DNA of 64,000 nucleotides from Harmonia axyridis. Taxonomy: Eukaryota > Arthropoda > Insecta > Coleoptera > Coccinellidae. The position numbers and the translations under genes were made by a program. Positions 35,033 through 46,119 of this stretch are shown here, one piece after another. The DNA is taken from the NCBI RefSeq assembly GCF_914767665.1, contig NC_059501.1, positions 2,854,501 through 2,918,500 of the forward strand, written 5' to 3'. The notes under the pieces were generated by a model that did no database searches, was not told the DNA's origin, and saw only the letters and a list, made by a program, of their open reading frames with translations. Every line of letters starts with the position of its first letter. Position 1 is the first letter of the stretch.

Positions 35033-35600
35033 GAGGTTTAATTTTGAATAAAACGCTAAATGGGCTGCTGTCACCTTTGGGGGAGTCATATTTTAACATT
35101 TGACAAGTAAAAATGTCGCCATCACTAAAAATGGAATGATACACAAAATTTGAGATGTTTGGTCCAGTTGGTGAAATGAAGAATCGAAACCGTGTGCGGC
35201 GTTCAAGAACAACTTAATCAGGTTTGTTGATTTCTCATCGATCGTGAGATTTAGGCATTGCACCGTATTTCGAGAAATATTGATGTGAATCACGTTTATT
35301 TTCACCAAGATGGAGCTACATGCCACACCACGACGATACAATCGCAATTCTACAAGAAAAGTTTTCTGACCGTGATATTTCTCGAAAAATGATACAAATG
35401 GTCACCCAGATCTGGTGATTTAACATCTTTAGACTTTCAGACCTTTGGTGTTACGTGAAAGATAAAGTCTATGCCAATGACAATTGATTGAAGACCTTGA
35501 AGATGAAATTCGTGAAGTTATTGAGGACATTCAGCCCCAAATGTTGAAAATTGGCCAAATTCTAATCAATAATACAGATTAATTATTTTATTGTTCTCAA
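35033..35600 (+). mobile_element. Decayed mariner-like element, C-terminal half
   Basis: The left side (about 35020-35105) looks like a non-coding element end. From about 35285 the plus strand gives, in broken frames, VYFHQDGATCHTT, then WSPRSGDLTSLDF, KVYAND and EDEIREVIEDIQPQML. These match the order of QQDGATCHTA, WPPRSCDLTPLDY, LVYADK and EDNIRRVIADI in copies A-D, but at lower similarity, so this is a separate, older family. Stops and frameshifts are frequent, and the region between the left end and the second Asp is mostly missing. Confidence 0.75.
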
Positions 35601-36699
35601 ACTACTAGGTACGGTACTATTCTACTCAAGATCTGGATTAAATTAACTGTAGAACTTCAAAACATATAATATTCCAAAAAAAACATGAAAGCCATCAATA
35701 TGAAATGAAACTCAGGATGAAGATGAAGGAAAAATTAACAGAATAAAAATATGCATAATCGAAAAAAAATAATTACATAAACCGAGTACCTAATCAAAAA
35801 CTAATTTTTCCATTTGGAAAAAATTACAACAATATTTTAGTCACAAAATAGCGGATTACACTTTATTGAAAAACTCATGGTATCAGTTTCAAATTATAAA
35901 TGGAATTTTTGTGATTTTATAAGTCTGAAAAAAACTACTAACATTTTATAGTCTTCGTTTCGTAAAATTATTCGATAAATGAATATTTTGAGATAGTACC
36001 GGATTTAGAAAAATTGCGCACAATGGTTGTACCGGCTTAAACCAAACCATATATTTTTGGAAACAACCAATCTCAGTAAGGATTAAATGCGACACTAGTG
36101 TCCTATTCTTCTCTGATGCAAGTGTAGAATCTAAGCCGCTTTGCGAAGCCTTCTTCAACAAAACCTTCAACCATATCCCTTTCAAATAACCTGCATTCAT
36201 CTTACTGTTGGTTCACCTTACTTCCAGAATATCACATTTTAATGGATTTGCACTTATTTCAAACTTATCTGTTTGACCATCTTCAGAACCTGCATGGTAC
36301 AATGGTAGAAACGTCTAGATAGTATCTGGTACTGCAGAGCAAAACGAAGAACATTCGTATTCGTGGGATATTCGAGAAACAATCATCCTTTTCTTTCGTT
36401 GATCTACTATGTATTTATCTATACGTATGATAAAGTAGTAGAAGCCGACGTGTCTTCACATTTCATAAATTCAAGAAACAAATAAGCATGGGCCTCAAGA
36501 GAAGATAACTAAACACAAAAAATATTTTTAAAATGTTCTGCCTGTCTACCCATCTGAACATGTTAATCTCCAAAACTGCTGTACGGATTTTAATGCCGTT
36601 TTTACAGTTGGATCAATACGGGGTATCCCATGTCAGGTTCCGAATTTCACAGCCCTGTTTCAATGACATATGTCGAACAGAACTGTCATACGAAGTGTC
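35601..36699. other. Stretch with nothing recognised
   Basis: Open frames of 84 codons (35946-36200, minus) and 76 codons (36533-36763, plus) have no domains. No repeats or inverted ends were noticed. Confidence 0.4.
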
Positions 36700-37220
36700 A
36701 TATGTTCAGTTGAAGGTAAACCATTTAACAATATTTATCGTTCATCTACTGCTGAACGTGTGAAAACTGCTAAACTTTATACGAAATAATGATTCTGTTG
36801 TATGTACAGATTATGTTCAACATAATCGACCATCTGCTGAGAACATTCGAAAACACTGGATCTGTTAGTGTTGTCTCGTGCATACATCATCGAAATGCTG
36901 CTGTGAAAGCGTTGAAGAAGATTCAAACTTATCGCGAACAACATTTGGGCCTCTTTTACGGCACGCCATGGCGAATTTCGAGTCTGCATTCGCATCACCA
37001 TGTTTATAAGGTTTGGTTAACTCAAGAATTAAAGCCAGCTGATTATGGAATCCAACAAACCACACAACACTCGTTTTGGCTTTACTGCAAAAAAAAATCT
37101 AGGAGGCGTAATATTCCATTTTGACTATGTGAATTGGCAACCAAGATCTTAAAATTTATCGCCTTTGATTTTTTTTTGTTGAAGAAATTAAAATGATTGA
37201 TTTTATCGAATAAAAACCAT
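36700..37220 (+). mobile_element. Decayed mariner-like element, N-terminal half
   Basis: In shifting plus-strand frames one can read TAERVKTAKLYTK and VQHNRPSAENIRKH, which fit the first and second helix-turn-helix region. Then comes LGLFYGTPWRI, followed by HVYKVWLTQELKPADY, a characteristic link before the catalytic core. It then jumps to FDYVNWQPRS, equivalent to the block near the third Asp, so most of the catalytic core is deleted. It probably belongs to the same old family as 35033-35600, which keeps the complementary part. Confidence 0.7.
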
Positions 37221-37479
37221 TAGCAACTAAAAAAATTGTCTTGTTCTGATTAAAACAATATTTAACAAATCAGGCACAAAACGACTCTTTTAGGTGATGT
37301 GATATTTCGTCGATGAAAATTTGTAATATGTACTTAACTGTGTAATCGTTGAAGTCATTGAATAAATATATTCTACCCATTCAATTCTATTATTACTTCA
37401 TTGTATAATCAGCTATTATCTATCATGAATAGTTGCGATTGTGTATTTTCAGGATTGCCTGCCTGATTCACTACCAAAA

Positions 37480-37700
37480 TTGCTAGTAGTTTTCTCGAAT
37501 CCCATTTCAATCGTAACCCTAACATCGGGCATAACGACGGTGGCCAGTTATCGATCACATTGTATGGGGATAAGGGGATTTCAACCCTCTTTTCGAGTGT
37601 CCATTTCGTCATCAAACTCCCTTCTGCATTGGCCGGTTAGTTTCGCCAAAAAGAGGAAAAAACACCCCCTTTCGAAGGGGAGTGAAAGTTATGAGAACTG
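37480..37700. other. Small GC-richer island
   Basis: It contains AACCCTAACATCGGGC, CAACCCTC and the palindrome CCCCTTTCGAAGGGG at about 37667-37681. No repeat copy or convincing frame. Similar in character to the other islands. Confidence 0.3.
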
Positions 37701-38559
37701 CTTGATCTGTTTTCACAAAGAATGAGGATCAGAGTTGTGAGTCATTTGATATTTGTGGATAGACATGGCAGAATACTCCATAGTAAACTATTAGGAAGTA
37801 GTTTTTTTAACTTCCTGGAAGGAAACGCAATTTTTTTTTATAATAATTGAGTTTATAGTATTATGTACGATAGCTTCCAGGATAGATTTAGCAGAGAACT
37901 TAGCAAAAACTTTAATTTACGATAATTTCATTAGTTATTTCGCTAGATGATTTTTTTTTGCGATTATATGAAATGAAAACTCATTTATTGTAATCATTAA
38001 CAACAACATCCTTACAGTTAGATAAATTAATGTGGGATGCTGACAGGTTTAACACTCTACTGGATATGGTTTGAGTGTAAACGTCCTTTGTGGATGTTAT
38101 TGGATCTTCGGATGTTGAGGCAATATTGTCCGCTATTAGGAAGACATCTTACTTAGAATTGTTATTCCCTCTCGTCTTTTGTTTTCACTAGAAGTTTTAA
38201 TGTAGCTTTCATAGAATTAAATTTCCACATAACTTTTCACGGTTGAAAGATCAGCTCTAGAATAATACAAGGGAGAGGTTGAAGATTGCCAAAAACAGTG
38301 CCCAGTTATTCTTTTGGATCTTTTATATCTTTTTCCAAATGGAGAAATTGGGCACTTTTGAAACACATTACTTATGGTAATACCTTTAGGATGCTTGATG
38401 CATTTTCTGGCTGAATATCTAACAAATAATCGAGAATGGTTGCAATTGATTCAAACCCTTAATGTTTGATTATGTTCACTAGGATGCTAAGTGGAAAACA
38501 AGATTGAGAAAGGGTGTCCACAATCTCAAGAATCTCTGAAACAAGTATTTTAGGACAAA
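37701..38559. other. AT-rich stretch with nothing recognised
   Basis: No gene or mobile element is visible. Confidence 0.4.
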
Positions 38560-38739
38560 AAAACCGAAAGAAAAACACTCTGGTGGAATATTTTTGGGAT
38601 GGATCATTCCAAAACGTTTCTTTTAAACTTTTATACTGCGAGATCTAAGAGGTATCTGGATCTTAGTAAGAATATAACACACCTCCTCACTGTATTCCTT
38701 ATAGGGCATTGTCGCTTTGGGAAACACCTCATGAGAATA

Positions 38740-39469
38740 CGCTCTATTAGTGTGACGTCACACACCGCTATTTTTGGTTCTCCTGTCAGTGTTCGGAATC
38801 CAAACAAATAAATTGTCATTCAAATTAGTACGGAGTCGTTGAAGGAATTGGCTCATTTTCATAAATAAGAGTATTTGAGGAACGATTTCAGTATTAATTG
38901 ATAGACAAAAGAAACGAGGTTAATACCAGTAAGTTTGAATCCTGTATCATTCCCCAGATTTTGTAAAAAGCCGTGTTTATTAGTTGAACTTCAAGTTCGA
39001 ACATACTGGCATTAATCTCGTTCCTTCTGTCTATCAATTAATAGTAAAATCGTTCCTTGAATAATCTTATTTATCAAAATAAGACAATTTCTTCAACGAC
39101 AACGTACTAATTTGAATGACAATTTGTTTGTTTGGATTCCGAATACTGACAGGAGAACTAAAACGGCGGTGTGTGACGACTCACGTATAATTAAATTTTG
39201 AAATCAGAAAGTTATTGAAATTTTTTCTTTGTGTTACGTTATTTTTTTTTTCTTTTTCAATCATTATTGTCTCGAGATGTATAACGCTTTTTTTCATATA
39301 TTTTTCGTCAGGGTTTGAGTGGAAGATCAGGGGTGTATGGCTTCATCACCATCTGAACTCCGCCCTGTGATTGATTTTTTCTGATGTTTTTTTTTTTGGA
39401 ATTGTAATATTTTTTATTCTCTTCAATAAAGGCATTATTATTATTATTATTATTATCACAAATAGAGCG
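38740..39469. mobile_element. Fold-back TIR element inserted at TA in the LINE frame
   Basis: Boundaries are set by the interrupted reading frame. The ends CGCTCTATTAG (38740) and, on the other strand, CGCTCTATTTG (ending 39469) are inverted and flanked by TA on both sides. The sub-terminal arms, about 38748-38930 and about 38998-39187, are a long inverted repeat starting GTGACG(T)CACACACCGC and sharing TCTCCTGTCAGT and TTGTCATTCAAATTAGTACG. About 280 bp on the right, ending in a (TTA)n run, has no partner in the left arm and looks like extra inserted DNA. Confidence 0.8.
39290..39458 (+). mobile_element. Possible LINE 3-prime tail inside the fold-back
   Basis: This is the unpaired segment of the fold-back element. 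It ends CTTCAATAAAGGCATTATTA followed by about eight TTA/ATT units. An AATAAA-like word followed by a simple trinucleotide tail is common at 3-prime ends of several non-LTR families. No coding sequence and no target-site duplication were identified. Confidence 0.35.
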
Positions 39470-39575
39470 TATAGGTCTAGCAGAAAATGACGAGTGCAGA
39501 TTCTGTGGGGAGGAGGAAGAAACTCAGGATCACTTGGTGATGGAATGCCTCGCCATCGGTTGCTAACGCAAAAAA

Positions 39576-40125
39576 TAATAATGTCTTGCATGGTCTTGCA
39601 ACAATGTCTGAACGTTGTTAAAAAGTGTATCTTTCCACTATTAAATGGCATAACTCACCGAACACAAATGACGTAAGAAATGTCAAGAAATAACATACAG
39701 TGTTGTCATTATAACCATTATTCCTATTGGAAAATCCTAAATATAAGATCAACAATGGTTAATGAATTAAATTTGAACCAAATATCTCACGATTATTGCT
39801 GTAATTTCCGTAAAAAAAAGTCAGACCAGCAGACAAACTAATTTCCTTCAGATATTACGATAAAATCTCAACAAATCATAGATACAATTCATCGAGACCC
39901 GCATATAAAACTATCAATCGAACGATTGAATGTCTTTCACCTTACGCACTGGAATAATAGTTATTCTTGATTCAATGATTCTCCATTGATGTCACAAAAG
40001 TTCTCAAGTACCAGCGACTCATAAAATCATATTAGATCTTCCAATCCGCACGGTCCAGCGCCCATATGGGGGCCGAAAATTTGTCCATTTGGACCTAGTT
40101 ACAGTAACAACAATTCGTAGGAATA
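39576..40125. other. AT-rich stretch with nothing recognised
   Basis: No gene or inverted end was seen before the terminus at 40126. Confidence 0.4.
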
Positions 40126-41458
40126 TACAGTGCGTCCAATTTAGTGGGAACAATTCATAGAATACCTTTTTTTGGTAAAAATTCCTTTTTTTAGTTAGAC
40201 CCGTTAAACTAATAACTAAATAATAATTGAGCAATCAGCTTTGATTAAAGCAGGTGAAGATTAAAGCCACTGAAGATATCGACCTCAAATGAAAGCGAAA
40301 CGCCAGGTGTGAAACTGACTAGAGCACGTACGGCAAAAAAGCTGTGAAATTTTCGATTTTGTGGATATTTGGCTATTTTACATTGCGTTTGAGACCACGC
40401 AGATTATTTTATCATGATTATTTCCCTAATTGTAAAATAAATTTTTTCATTATTCCTGACAAAAGTTGCTGGAATGTGTAATCAAGTCAGAAATCGAGAC
40501 GAAAACACAACAAAGCTTGGTTCTTAGGATTATAGTCACTATCATAGAATAATAAACATAGATATAGTAAGTAAACACAATTTTTACATGTCCCCAACAT
40601 GGTTAGATTATGTTGTCGGATTGTGATATATTTTCAAATCCACAATTTTACTATATCGTTATGAATGTATATTATATTGAATGGACTATATTTTTTGTGT
40701 GATTCCCGATTAAATATGCGAATTTGAATATTTTTAATCCGATATTTCCCTAATTGTCGAATTTATAATGAGCAGAATATTCATTATCTTCTGTATCTAC
40801 CTGCCTAAATCCAAGGTTTGGCAACTTTTGCTCTCCTAGTGTCATCGGTTGTTTCACGTCGTTTGGCGCGCTCGAAGTATGTTTCCTGAATTTCTGATAT
40901 ATTTATATATTTTTTTAAAAATATTTTGAGTTAATATGGAACGCTGATTCACTATGGGACATAAGAAGTGCGTTCTTCGTGGAGAAACTCGCGAATTGAG
41001 TGAAATATCGTATCACTGATATGTTTTCATTTCCGCGCGCTTCATGTCAAATTTGATACTTCATGTTGGGGACAAAATTTGCTTACTGAAAATTACATAT
41101 GCTCCCTCTATCTATGTTTATTCCTCTGAGCTTTGAACATGCGCATCGCCAGGACGTGACGTTTTGAAATTCATATCGAATGAAGTTGTCAAGCTCAATC
41201 GTCTTGTCATAGTGATTGATAATCGCACTGAATGCAAAAAATGAATTCCCAAATACTGTGTGTATTTTCATAATTGATGAAATTTTTTCGAGAAACGTCT
41301 TGTTTTTTTAATAGTATTTTTTTACTTTCGAGACATCTTGTATTATGATGGTTCAACCGATTTCCACAGCTCTTGTGATCAAACGTACGAACTATTCCTC
41401 CAAATCAATTACTACAAAAACCTTTTAATACGTGTCGGCTTAATTGGACACACTGTAT
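40126..41458. mobile_element. Candidate TIR element with inner inverted repeat
   Basis: TACAGTGCGTCCAATTTAG at about 40127 and GGACACACTGTA ending at about 41457 form an inverted pair reading TACAGTGYGTCCAATT, 1.33 kb apart. Inside, a second inverted pair lies at about 40545-40620 and 41055-41145: CATAGATATAG against CTCTATCTATG, and TGTCCCCAACATG against CATGTTGGGGACA. No transposase was recognised. It may be a nested pair of non-autonomous elements. Confidence 0.45.
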
Positions 41459-41459
41459 A

Positions 41460-41880
41460 TTACATTGCCGCATGGCCGAATCAATTCACAAGCTTCCCAC
41501 ATCTCCCAGCTCCCAGAAAACGGTCAAAAAAAAAGGGGAGGACCTTACAATACAATTTATTAATATCAATTATTTCCAGCAATTACAGCGCGTTGGCCAG
41601 AATTGCAGTTTGCAGCATATGCATCAGCCCGCTCCTGTTTAGCATTTTCGGGTCGGGTCCATTGAATTTATATTCCGTTTTAACGGCGTTTTTCTGTCGC
41701 ACCCCATTCATATTCACATATCCTTTCAGAACGGCCATATTGGTCCGACAAAGCAGTCGAATTAACATAGTCTACTCCATCTCTTTTTCCCCCCTTTTTA
41801 TGTGTGGGCATTATGCACGCTCTGACCGGAGGAGGCTGTGGACTCACTGGCTGATGGGTGGACGGATGACGAATATCGCA
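41460..41880. other. GC-richer unique island
   Basis: A plus-strand frame of 184 codons spans 41338-41892, but the minus strand is also open (41583-41768) and no domain is recognisable. It has features in common with the other islands (GGCCATATTGG, TTTTAACGGCG) but carries no repeat copy. I treat it as a non-coding island rather than a gene. Confidence 0.3.
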
Positions 41881-41914
41881 GGGATGGACTGAACAAAAAA
41901 CAAATTTTTTTGTA

Positions 41915-42858
41915 AAGGGTGTTTTTTTTTATAGCTGTTGAACTTTAAATTGCAATAAAACAACGATGGATTATTCGATTGACATGAATTTTATTTATCC
42001 GCAAGATAATCTTGTGGCATTACATTTCAAATATGATTTCTGGCATATGACCGCCACGGCTGGCTCGGATGTAGTCCAATCTTGACGTCCAATTTTCGAT
42101 GACTTTTTCCAACATTTGTGGCCGTAAATCGGCAATAACACGGCGAATGTTGTCTTCCAAATGGTCAAGTGTTTGTGGCTTATCCGCATAGTCCAATGAC
42201 TTTATATAGCCTCACAGAAAGTAGTCTAGCGGTGTTAAATCACAAGATCTTGGAGGCCAATTCACAGGTCCAAAACGTGAAATTAGACGGTCACCAAACG
42301 TGTCTTTCAATAAATCGATTGTGGCACGAGCTGTGTGACATGTTGCGCCGTCTTGTTGGAACCACAGCTCCTGGACATCATGGTTGTTCAATTCAGGAAT
42401 GAAAAAGTTAGTAATCATGGCTCTATACTGATCACCATTGACTGTAATGTTCGGGCCATCATCGTTTTTGAAGAAGTACGGACCAATGATTCCACCAACC
42501 CATAAAGCGCACCAAACAGTCAGTTTTTCTGGATGTAACGGTGTTTCGACATACACTTGAGGATTAGCTTCACTCCAAATGCGGCAGTTTTGTTTGTTGA
42601 CGTAGCCATTCAACCAGAAGTGCGCTTCATCGCTAAACAAAATAAAATGGACGTAGTGCGCGATACGTATTCCGCACAGAACTACCACTATTTTCGAAAT
42701 AAAATTGCACTATTTGCAAGCGTTGTTCAGGCGTGAGTCTATTCATGATGGATTGCCAAACCAAACTGAAAATAAATCACTTGATAACTGTTGAATCGGT
42801 TGCTATCTTGAACAGAAATGCCAACTTAAAGTTATATACTTCGAAAAAAAACACCCGT
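41915..42858 (-). mobile_element. Mariner-like deletion element, copy D
   Basis: 944 bp, flanked by TA at 41913-41914 and 42859-42860, with inverted ends AAGGGTGTTTTTTTTT and ACGGGTGTTTTTTTTCGAAG (the latter on the minus strand). It is the best preserved of the four copies. The internal deletion junction is at about 42650. It sits inside a hAT fragment. Confidence 0.92.
42020..42746 (-). pseudogene. Nearly intact C-terminal transposase, copy D
   Basis: The N-terminal start (ATG at 42744-42746) reads MNRLTPEQRLQIVQFYFEN and is cut out of frame by the shared deletion. The catalytic frame runs uninterrupted from about 42688 (VHFILFSDEAHFWLNGYV) through QQDGATCHTA to SCDLTPLDYFL. A G-to-A-type change turns the following Trp codon into TGA. 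After this single stop the same frame continues to the normal end MPEIIFEM and TAA at 42020-42022. All three catalytic Asp positions are intact. The missing middle is probably about 100 residues of the second helix-turn-helix and linker. Confidence 0.88.
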
Positions 42859-43239
42859 TAGTTGATATTTTGGTTCTTGTTAACAATTAATAAGCTTCAT
42901 GAACAAAAGTGTTTTAGCAAGGTTCCTCCTCATTTCATCATTTTTTTATTGATGTGCCCACTCCACAATAAAACTGTTGATAATCAATCAGCTTAGCTTG
43001 AGAGAATGTACTGTGTTTTCAAATATTTGATAAATAAACACTTGACTTGACATTGAAAAACTACTACTTGACTTGAACTTGACTTGATTTCAAGGCAAGT
43101 CAAGTCGAGTAGCTTGAATATCGAGTCAAATCGTGAACCTCTGTACTAGTTGTTCAACAATCAACAATAATTGTTTTCGAGAGAGACGAACCAAGATTTC
43201 CTTGAAAAAAATTTTGTGTACAAAGTCCAGCCCTGCAAC

Positions 43240-43490
43240 CGCTGTAATACCGTGTTTTCGGTATATTTTCGGAAGGATGGTGATGCAACGCGGTGCATTG
43301 TAATGGCCAAAAACGGAGGGGTCAATCCGCCGTTCCCCTAGGGGACCAAAGCAGGGGTTACAATCCCTTTTCCAAGGCGAGATTGGCCAATGGTGGTGTG
43401 ACTGCCCTTTGGCGATCTGAGAGGGTAAATCCGACCCTTTGTGCTTATCGGACTCAATCGATAGTTTCGGATAATCTGAGAGCAATGTTC
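43240..43490. other. Small GC-richer island
   Basis: It contains CCGTTCCCCTAGGGGACC, AATCCCTTTTCC and ATTGGCCAATGG. An 84-codon and a 119-codon frame overlap on opposite strands with no domain. No repeat copy was noted. Confidence 0.3.
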
Positions 43491-44079
43491 GTTATCTTCC
43501 GGGGCTTATATCAACGTCTAAATTTACGGTTATGTTGGATATCATGATGTTTGCTATCGCTGTATTTGCATATATGAGGTGTTTCTCTTATCGTTATTAT
43601 TTTTTTATTTTTGCTTCGCAATTTGGTTCAATTGTTTTATTTCTGGATCTAGATAAATGGGTGTGTCTTTATCATAAAAGACTACTTACTATAATTCTTT
43701 TTGATTCTTCATTCTTCTTTATTTTAATGAAATATTTGTCTTTCTTCTTCTCGTTTAGTGTACAATTCATTTTGAAATTGTTACATTTGTAATCTTCAAA
43801 CCTTCTTGAAGTATCCAAAGACATCTAGGCATTTCGGTCTGTGCTGTGCCTTTTTGCAAATTGAGTTTTTATAAAAATGTGAAATTCATAACAATAAATA
43901 GATTTATGTATTTGACACTTTCAAGTTCCGCATGAATTGACTCATTTTTCCAATCATGATTATATTTTATAATATATTTTTGAATTGCCCGAGGAAAAAG
44001 AATTCGAGAATAATCTGAATTGTAAAGATGTTAAAAAAACGTAGTTTTTTCAAAAGCATCAACGCATTGTCGAATCTGA
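43491..44079. other. AT-rich stretch with nothing recognised
   Basis: An 86-codon frame (43532-43792) is rich in Phe, Ile and Leu because of T-rich DNA and has no signal of being a gene. Confidence 0.4.
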
Positions 44080-44700
44080 ACGCTATTTGGATGCTGTCTG
44101 AGAGGAATAAACAGGATTTTTGTGTCGATATATGATAGAATGTTTCTACACTCCAACATTCTTGAGTTAAAGAGAGCTTCAGCTAAGATGCATAGAAACC
44201 TATTCTATGCATCTAAGTTTCATCTGATTGGTAAGCAGAAAGCCGTCCAGATCGACCAAAATATCAAACATCACCTTCCGAGGTTATGCCATCCGTAACT
44301 TGGGAAAAGCATGGTAAATTGTTCATTAACCATCTCGACAAGAATAAAAGCATCAACAGTGAATATTACATAATGTTTTTGGATCGATTAGGTGCAGGAC
44401 GTCCTCAAAAAATATTTCTTCACCAAGAAAATTCTCCTTGCCACAAGTTGCGCTACCAAATGCTTGACTACTCAGATAATTATCCAGATCTGGACCTCAG
44501 GCTGGACTGGCTTTTTTGCAGATCTCGAAAGAATGCTCCAGGAAAAAAATTGGCTCCGAGCTATAATTGCATAGGTTGAAGCCTATTTAGAGAGCAAAAA
44601 ATAATCTTTTCACATCAGAAGTGGTATTGAAGGATTAAAGAAGGCTTGGAGAAAATGTATCACTCTTGGAGGTGACTATGTGGACGAATAAAGTAGAATT
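44080..44700 (+). mobile_element. Decayed mariner (irritans-like) transposase
   Basis: Plus-strand frames give FINHLDKNKSINSEYYIMFL, then LFHQ-type FLHQENSPCHK, then in another frame DLERMLQEKNWLRAIIA, VEAYLESKK, and finally IRSGIEGLKKAWRKCITLGG followed by DYVDE and a stop. This is the order found in DD34D mariner transposases: the second catalytic Asp, the block after the third, then the C-terminal EGI/KLE..W.KCI..GDYVE signature. The second catalytic Asp (normally HQDN) is Glu here. Several frameshifts and stops. N-terminal parts before 44280 are hardly recognisable. A perfect 12-bp inverted repeat, AGATGCATAGAA with a 5-nt loop, is at 44186-44214. Confidence 0.75.
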
Positions 44701-45989
44701 TTTAAGAAAAAGTTGGTTTCTATTGGTTAAGGATTTATTGAGTGAATTGTCTGATTCGTTTTGGATTTTTTCGGGTATATGCAAGCAGGATCGAAGAAAT
44801 GCCAAAGGTACAAAGGGGATCTGAATTTTGCTAGGCTATGGTTTATTCTTCGTGTGAATTTCAACAAAAAATTGTTGAATTTAAATATACTTTCAAGAGA
44901 CATACTTCCTGCTCTCTTTCATCCTCTTTGATATCTGAGTGACCAGGAACTCATATTGAAGGGTCCTCACTTTATTGGCAACTTAATTCATTCTCTTTTA
45001 GCCTTGTCATTTCAACTTTGAACCGAAGATATGGAAGCTCAGTGCTTCAATAGTGGCTTGACCATCAGAATGAACTTCTGGCACCACATATCACTTACAT
45101 TGCATCCAAATGATCGGCACACATTAGCGAATAGCGACCGCCCAAAAATTGTCACACACCCAAAACTCCAAAGCAACAAAGAAAAACAATTCAACTCCTC
45201 CTTTTCTACGCTATTAGCGTTATAGACCCCTTCTCGCAGTAAAATTGGAAATTTCACTCAAGTGCACGAGAAGATGACGGTGGTTGAATCTCCTAAGCAA
45301 TTGCTTTTAAAAGTTCAGGAATTATTCAGCGTGTTCCTCTCAGTATCGCATCTCCCCTCTCCCGCCCTCCATCTAAGAAAGGCATTTTCGACGCTAGGAA
45401 GAGTAATAAGTGTGATGGATATAGCGTAAATAATAAATTTATTGAAATAATTAAGGGATGGTAGTCTGTCCTAAGGGATTCCCTGAGACGCTGAAAGGAA
45501 AAGTGTCTCAATTTCGTTAATATTTCAGAGGCTCTCAACATCTGCGCCTGATGAATCCTGCCGGGATCTAAGGGTGCTTTGAAATCTCGCGTTATCTGAC
45601 GATTCAAGTGAGAATGGCTTGGATTTGGAGAGCAAAACTGGAAGATACTGAGGTGCGAAGGTGCTATCCTTGCATAATTACAAATGGATATATTGGAACT
45701 GATGGGTAAGAAATTCAATAGAGATCGTATCAGGTGAATAAAGTGGATATAAAGGATCAAATACTTGATCGATGTTTTGATCCCAAGTCGCCTGAAGGTA
45801 TAGAAAGCATTGTGATCACTTTTAAGGTGGAAAAATATTTGGGTTCCAATATCCAAATTTCCACTTGCGAATTCCATTTCTCTTTCCTATTTGCATGTTT
45901 GTCGGTCTGTGTGTCCGCAATCTATTGTAATAGCCTCAATTAAATTATAGAATTCATATCCGTTTTTAAATATCAACTTTTTGTCTACT
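44701..45989. other. Stretch with nothing firmly recognised
   Basis: A 183-codon minus-strand frame (45877-45326) and a 69-codon plus-strand frame (45734-45943) overlap. The long one is Ser-, His- and Leu-rich without a recognised domain, so I do not call it a gene. The patch at 45320-45720 is somewhat less AT-rich. Confidence 0.35.
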
Positions 45990-46119
45990 CCTTCACAAAA
46001 ATATATCTTTGTGATATATTCGGTTTATTTTTGTCTTGAAATATCATTCCAATTCGAAAAATGACCATTTCTTCTTGACAACATTTCAAAACAGTAGTTG
46101 GATTTCTTCTTGTTAGCGA

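Larger units (their letters stand above)
38560..39575 (+). mobile_element. LINE ORF2 C-terminal fragment, split by a fold-back element
   Basis: The left part (38599-38739) reads LLNFYTARSKRYLDLSKN and continues to HCRFGKHLMRI. The right part (39470 onward) reads RIGLAENDE then CRFCGEEEETQDHLVMEC. Together they give the region after RNase H, with the C-x2-C-x8-H-x4-C zinc-knuckle typical of jockey/R1/I-type LINE proteins. The frame is interrupted exactly by the insertion at 38740-39469. A second, worse copy lies at 57230-57490. It is a 5-prime truncated relic. Confidence 0.75.
41866..43146. mobile_element. hAT right-end fragment, split by mariner copy D
   Basis: The stretch 42859-43146 aligns with the right end of the hAT relic at 55965-56228. 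It shares TTGATATTTT, the GTTTT...GCAAGGTTC block, ACAATAAAACTG, TGATAAATAAA, ATTGAAAAACTACTAC and the AAGTCAAGTC/AGCTTGA subterminal words. About 50 bp left of the mariner (41866-41914, GAATATCGC...GGACTGAAC) appear to continue the same alignment. The terminal bases (CGTGAACCTCTGTA) are degraded relative to the TGAATCCCTA terminus of the 54.3-kb copy. Confidence 0.65.

Noticed and set aside
36290..36360. tRNA-like words (GCATGGTACAATGGTAGAA)
   Set aside because: It resembles the D-arm side of a tRNA, but no cloverleaf with anticodon, T-loop and acceptor pairing can be drawn.
41338..41892. 184-codon open frame
   Set aside because: No recognised domain. It spans from AT-rich DNA into an island and ends beside a transposon fragment, and the opposite strand is also partly open. 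Kept as a non-coding island.
45326..45877. 183-codon minus-strand frame
   Set aside because: Low-information Ser/His/Leu-rich sequence with no domain, overlapping a plus-strand frame. Nothing supports a gene.
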